In this document: positions 60,953-64,000 of the stretch, one piece after another | Layout: the number at the start of each line of letters is the position of its first letter | Numbering within the stretch: the stretch's first letter is position 1 | Origin: Serendipita indica DSM 11827 | Lineage: Eukaryota > Basidiomycota > Agaricomycetes > Sebacinales > Serendipitaceae | Assembly: GCA_910890315.1 (NCBI GenBank) | Contig: CAJVGD010000002.1 | Span: forward strand, 186,001 to 250,000 | Direction of reading: 5' to 3' | Length of the DNA: 64,000 nucleotides | Notes under the pieces: model-generated | What the model saw: the letters and a program-made list of their open reading frames with translations, nothing else | The model's database searches: none | Told to the model about the DNA's origin: nothing | Translations under genes and position numbers: made by a program

Positions 60953-61995
60953 ATGTCCCTGGAGTCTCTGCCTATCGAGCTGGTAGTTCAGATTTTATCC
61001 ATTGCTTTGGATGTTCATCCCACCCCATCCAATATTCTCTGTGTTCACTCTCGCTGGCACAACGCCCTTGCGCCCGTGCTCCATGCACATATCAGACTGG
61101 GCTCTCTGTTGCAGCTATACCGGTTTGGGAAAGTACGGAAGCTTTCCTGCGTTCCCAAATCGTTCTCGCTTCGACTTCCAGGGGGAGCAGTGCACTTTCC
61201 AGATACTACACGGACAGAGATGCCGGCCGTTATCGTCGGGCGGCGATATTCGCAAAGTGATGCAGACCTCACCAAGGGAGAGTGGATTAGAAGAAAGATC
61301 GTAGATGGTGGCGGCGTTTGGGGATGCCTGCGTTCTGCCTTGAGCGTGTGCCCTCGGGTTGAGCGAGTTTCCTTGCAGCTGCACTCGTTTTTGTCCGACC
61401 CAGACCTCCCTAAGCTCACGGGTGCGCTCAGCGTGATCAAGTGAGTTACGTTGTTCCGGGCTTGAGGTGCCTGATCGAGGATCCTCAGTCCAATTGCCTT
61501 CAACTGGAACGGTCCAGACCCGGAACACCATCTCTCTGTAGCTGTCAGTCACCTTGTTTCGACTGGGCTCCCACTAACTTGTACCAGATTGTTCCTCGCG
61601 CAGCCGAATACTTCTTTCGAGCTACCAAGTCTTGGTCGAGGCTCGAAAGCCTTCGATTAGCCAACATTTGCTTTCCAATGCCACCTTTTCCATGTGTACT
61701 TACAAACGCATTCGCCTTTCAGTCCCATCCAATGCTTCGAACTATCCACTTCTGTCAGGCGGTATTCGTCTCTCCTGGAGCAATCTGTGGCCTTATTATG
61801 AACATTCCATCCTTGCAAAGACTAGCTCTTGAGGACGCGTATCTAGGAGGTATCTGGGAAGCGCGTCTACGCTTTGCGGATGTGGCGGACACATTGAAAC
61901 ACCTCGACGAGCGAGATCCAAGGAGAGAAAGAATTGTACAGGTACTTGAGTGTACTGTCAGACTCGAAAGAATTGTCGGAGGTGACCGAGGGTGA
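60953..61995 (+). CDS. F-box/LRR-like protein (about 316 aa)
   Basis: Three exons (60953-61440, 61489-61543, 61588-61995) give 316 aa; an in-frame ATG at 60935 would add six residues. SLESLPIELVVQILSIALD with LCVHSRWHNALAPVLHAHI is a standard fungal F-box. Leucine-rich strands follow (VERVSLQLHSF, RLESLRLANICF, LRTIHFCQAVF, LQRLALEDAYL). Exon 2 encodes PIAFNWNGPDPEHHLSVA; its flanking introns are supported by frame and a CTAAC branch point. The stop is 78 bp downstream of the previous F-box gene's end plus leader, same strand, so the two may be old tandem relatives, though sequence similarity outside the F-box is low. Presumed SCF adaptor; substrate unknown. Confidence 0.84.
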
Positions 61996-62318
61996 GCCGA
62001 CTGTCGTAGGGATATGTAGAAGTATTCAACAATCGCCATCTATCAGGATTGAATGATTAGTATGGTTGAAGATCACGTGTAAATCTATCAACAGGCATGG
62101 AAATGCAATAGTGCTTACTTTTGTGGCAAAAGTAAACGTAAGCTGGGAGCCAAACAAACCCGTCGCGTCAACAAACTTGGAGCGTACCTCCACTTTGGAT
62201 GTCTTTCGATTGATCAAAAACGCCCCCTAGGCGCGTACATATTGTATATCTTGACTTATCGACATATCTATCGATCCAACTCGAATTACTTCTTGACGTA
62301 ACATCACGATTTTCAAGA
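61996..62318. other. Short intergenic region
   Basis: 323 bp, AT-richer; promoter of the following gene. No gene seen. Confidence 0.5.
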
Positions 62319-64000
62319 ATGGGCAAGCCATTTGGCCTTCTCCACCGAATTCTTTCGTTCTCCAAGGGATCAAAGCGATCAAAATCCCACTTTCAATCTG
62401 ACAACGTTGACGAGCACGGTGCTGCCGCTCCAAACGAGGAACCTAATGACAATCATCAGATCACTGTCGCCGTTCGCACGACCAGAAGCATCAATGGCCT
62501 CATTACGGGCACCCAGAATGTGCAAAATGATATTGCGGACATAGAAATACCTACCATCGTTTCGAAAAGGTGCGAGAAGGGCATGAAGAAGCGACGACTT
62601 CGACGCGCCAGTCTGAGCGCATCCAATCTGCTTTCCTGGGGGTACGAGAGGGATGTGAAGCATGCAGAACCGGGAGGTCAAGACGAGCCTTGCAAGGTTG
62701 ACAACCCAGGTAGTCCTCGAGGCGAGGAAGGGTGGAAAGGACAGTACAATTCCAAGCCGGACTTCTTCGACACAGGAAAGCGACCATGCTCTCCCAAGCA
62801 GCGTGTCGAGCATACACAGCCCAAGCGACAGACCATGGATGACGAAAGCTTCACCCGACTTCTGAGAAGCTCAAGTACCAACTATCGGGTCATTAATGAG
62901 ACAGATTTCCGTGCATTGGCTCCAATCGGTTTGTCTTTTTCGCCATTCGTATCACATCGGCTGCTGACCTAAATCCGACGATTCAGATCACCCAATCAAT
63001 GCGTTTTCGCTTTCTCGATCCAAGTCGGAGCATTTACCTGGAGCAGCTCCTCCCCCAAGCTGGGGGGTCTGTAATCGTACATCAGCTGTTGGCTTTCCTC
63101 CCTTTCCGGCCTCTGGCTCGCTCCAGCAACCCTCGTTGCGTTCTAATACGGTCAAATCCCAAAAGAACTATAGAGTAACGGTTCATCGGCGCCGAGTTCA
63201 TTCTAGAACCGATTTTCCTGACGCAAACAAGGCGCTGGAGCATCTTCATTCGTCCTCTTGCGCCACAACCACTCATTCAGTAGATTCACCACGGGAGACA
63301 CCAGATGTACCTGATATCTCCATCCCAGGTTCAGCGTTCTTCTTGGACTCACGAGAAACCAAACGGGATTCACCGAACGATGTTCTTCTGCAGCATTTCA
63401 ACCGCTACCCTCAAAAGAGTATGTCGACACCAGCTTCTTCGATGCTACCCAAACTAGCGGCCAAAACCAGCATCGGTACAGATCTGCGGCACACTCGGAA
63501 TAATCAGCACATTCATAAGAGGGTTTCATCTGTATCCCAAATCTATCCTGTAGCGCCATTACTGTCTGTACCAGCGGCGCCGACGCACTTTCAAGGACGA
63601 TCTTCTTCATCAGTTATCCCAAAGATTGAAGGCGGCGAAGGTGACCTCTTCGCATCCACCAATGCCGTGCGTCGGCAAAAAGGCCTGCTCATTAACTCCA
63701 ATCATTATAAAGCCCTCCTCAAAGACGAAGCGACCAGCGGAGACGAGAGCGATGGGAGCCACTTCTCGCCCTGTGATGGCAGTCCAAAATCGCGCAACGT
63801 GCTGAAGAAGGGGCAAAGGCCTACTAGTGGTATGGCTAAACGTGGATCGCAAATCAGTCTGGCAATGACCGAGCACTCAAAGTACACGCACGAAAGTATT
63901 ACCAAAACTCCCAAATCTTCCAAAAAGGGAAGTCTCCGTAGTGTACTTAGCGTTCTCGCCGCAGTCGAAGGCGTCGTTGATCGACTTCATGCCTCTACCG
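62319..64000 (+). CDS. Basic, Ser-rich disordered protein, 3' end beyond the window
   Basis: Exon 1 (62319-62928) and exon 2 (62987 to the window end, still open) give at least 541 aa. The N-terminus MGKPFGLLHRILSFSKGSKRSKS is basic; MG at the start could permit myristoylation but the following Lys-Pro is not typical. Motif-like stretches: KKRRLRRASLSASNLLSWG, DDESFTRLLRSSSTNYRVI, FSLSRSKSEHLPG, NYRVTVHRRRVHSR, KGSLRSVLSVLAAVEGVVDRLH at the right edge, which looks like the start of an ordered helix. No known domain in the visible part. Confidence 0.75.

Overview
The window is about 64 kb of nuclear DNA from a filamentous basidiomycete, most likely an Agaricomycete. The evidence is dense, intron-rich genes with introns of roughly 45-60 nt and GT/AG ends, CTRAY-like branch points, a cellulose-binding AA9 lytic polysaccharide monooxygenase, several F-box/LRR proteins, tandem Old Yellow Enzymes, and many Ser/Pro-rich disordered proteins. 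A Rhizoctonia/Ceratobasidium-like fungus fits best, but that is an inference from gene style. I see no CRISPR, rRNA, convincing tRNA, LTR element or other transposon.

Layout. 1-2.3 kb has no gene I can support. 2.4-4.6 kb encodes a Ser-rich disordered protein with an upstream ORF that overlaps its start codon. 5.7-13.8 kb (minus) carries a kinesin-14, the Fe-S scaffold ATPase NBP35, and an F-box protein with a long RS-type tail. 15.3-20 kb has a MARVEL membrane protein (+), a secreted AA9-CBM1 LPMO (-) and a DUF4112 protein (+). 20.1-22.0 kb (-) has ATG101 and a NADAR-domain protein. 23.5-26.9 kb (+) encodes a protein built from four diverged copies of an unrecognised domain. It converges on a 965-aa minus-strand protein of unknown function, and the two share an exact W-D-x5-W motif.

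30.3-37.5 kb is the most novel part: four tandem minus-strand genes (A-D here) coding for rapidly diverging disordered proteins that share short motifs around SVEST, ITSSQxASPG, LPSF and RHxSEPPP. Copy C, and possibly copy B, shows frame damage or difficult splicing. A coiled-coil plus RS-rich protein (38.1-41.6 kb, +) follows.

41.7-54.7 kb holds housekeeping genes: Nup155/Nup170 (-), a TEX2/NVJ2-type SMP lipid-transfer protein (-) and malic enzyme (-). They are bracketed by two inverted paralogues of a small RRM-like protein resembling R3HCC1/Thc1. 55.0-57.9 kb holds two tandem Old Yellow Enzymes (+). 58.0-64.0 kb has an unknown helical protein (-), two F-box proteins (+) and the 5' part of a basic disordered protein that runs off the window (+).

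The genes do not form one pathway. The functional themes are housekeeping trafficking, cytoskeleton and autophagy genes interleaved with lineage-specific expansions (F-box, OYE and the A-D family). Exon borders were worked out by hand from frame continuity and splice signals, so most are good but not transcript-verified. Two introns (ATG101 intron 1, Nup155 intron 1) appear to be GC-AG introns.
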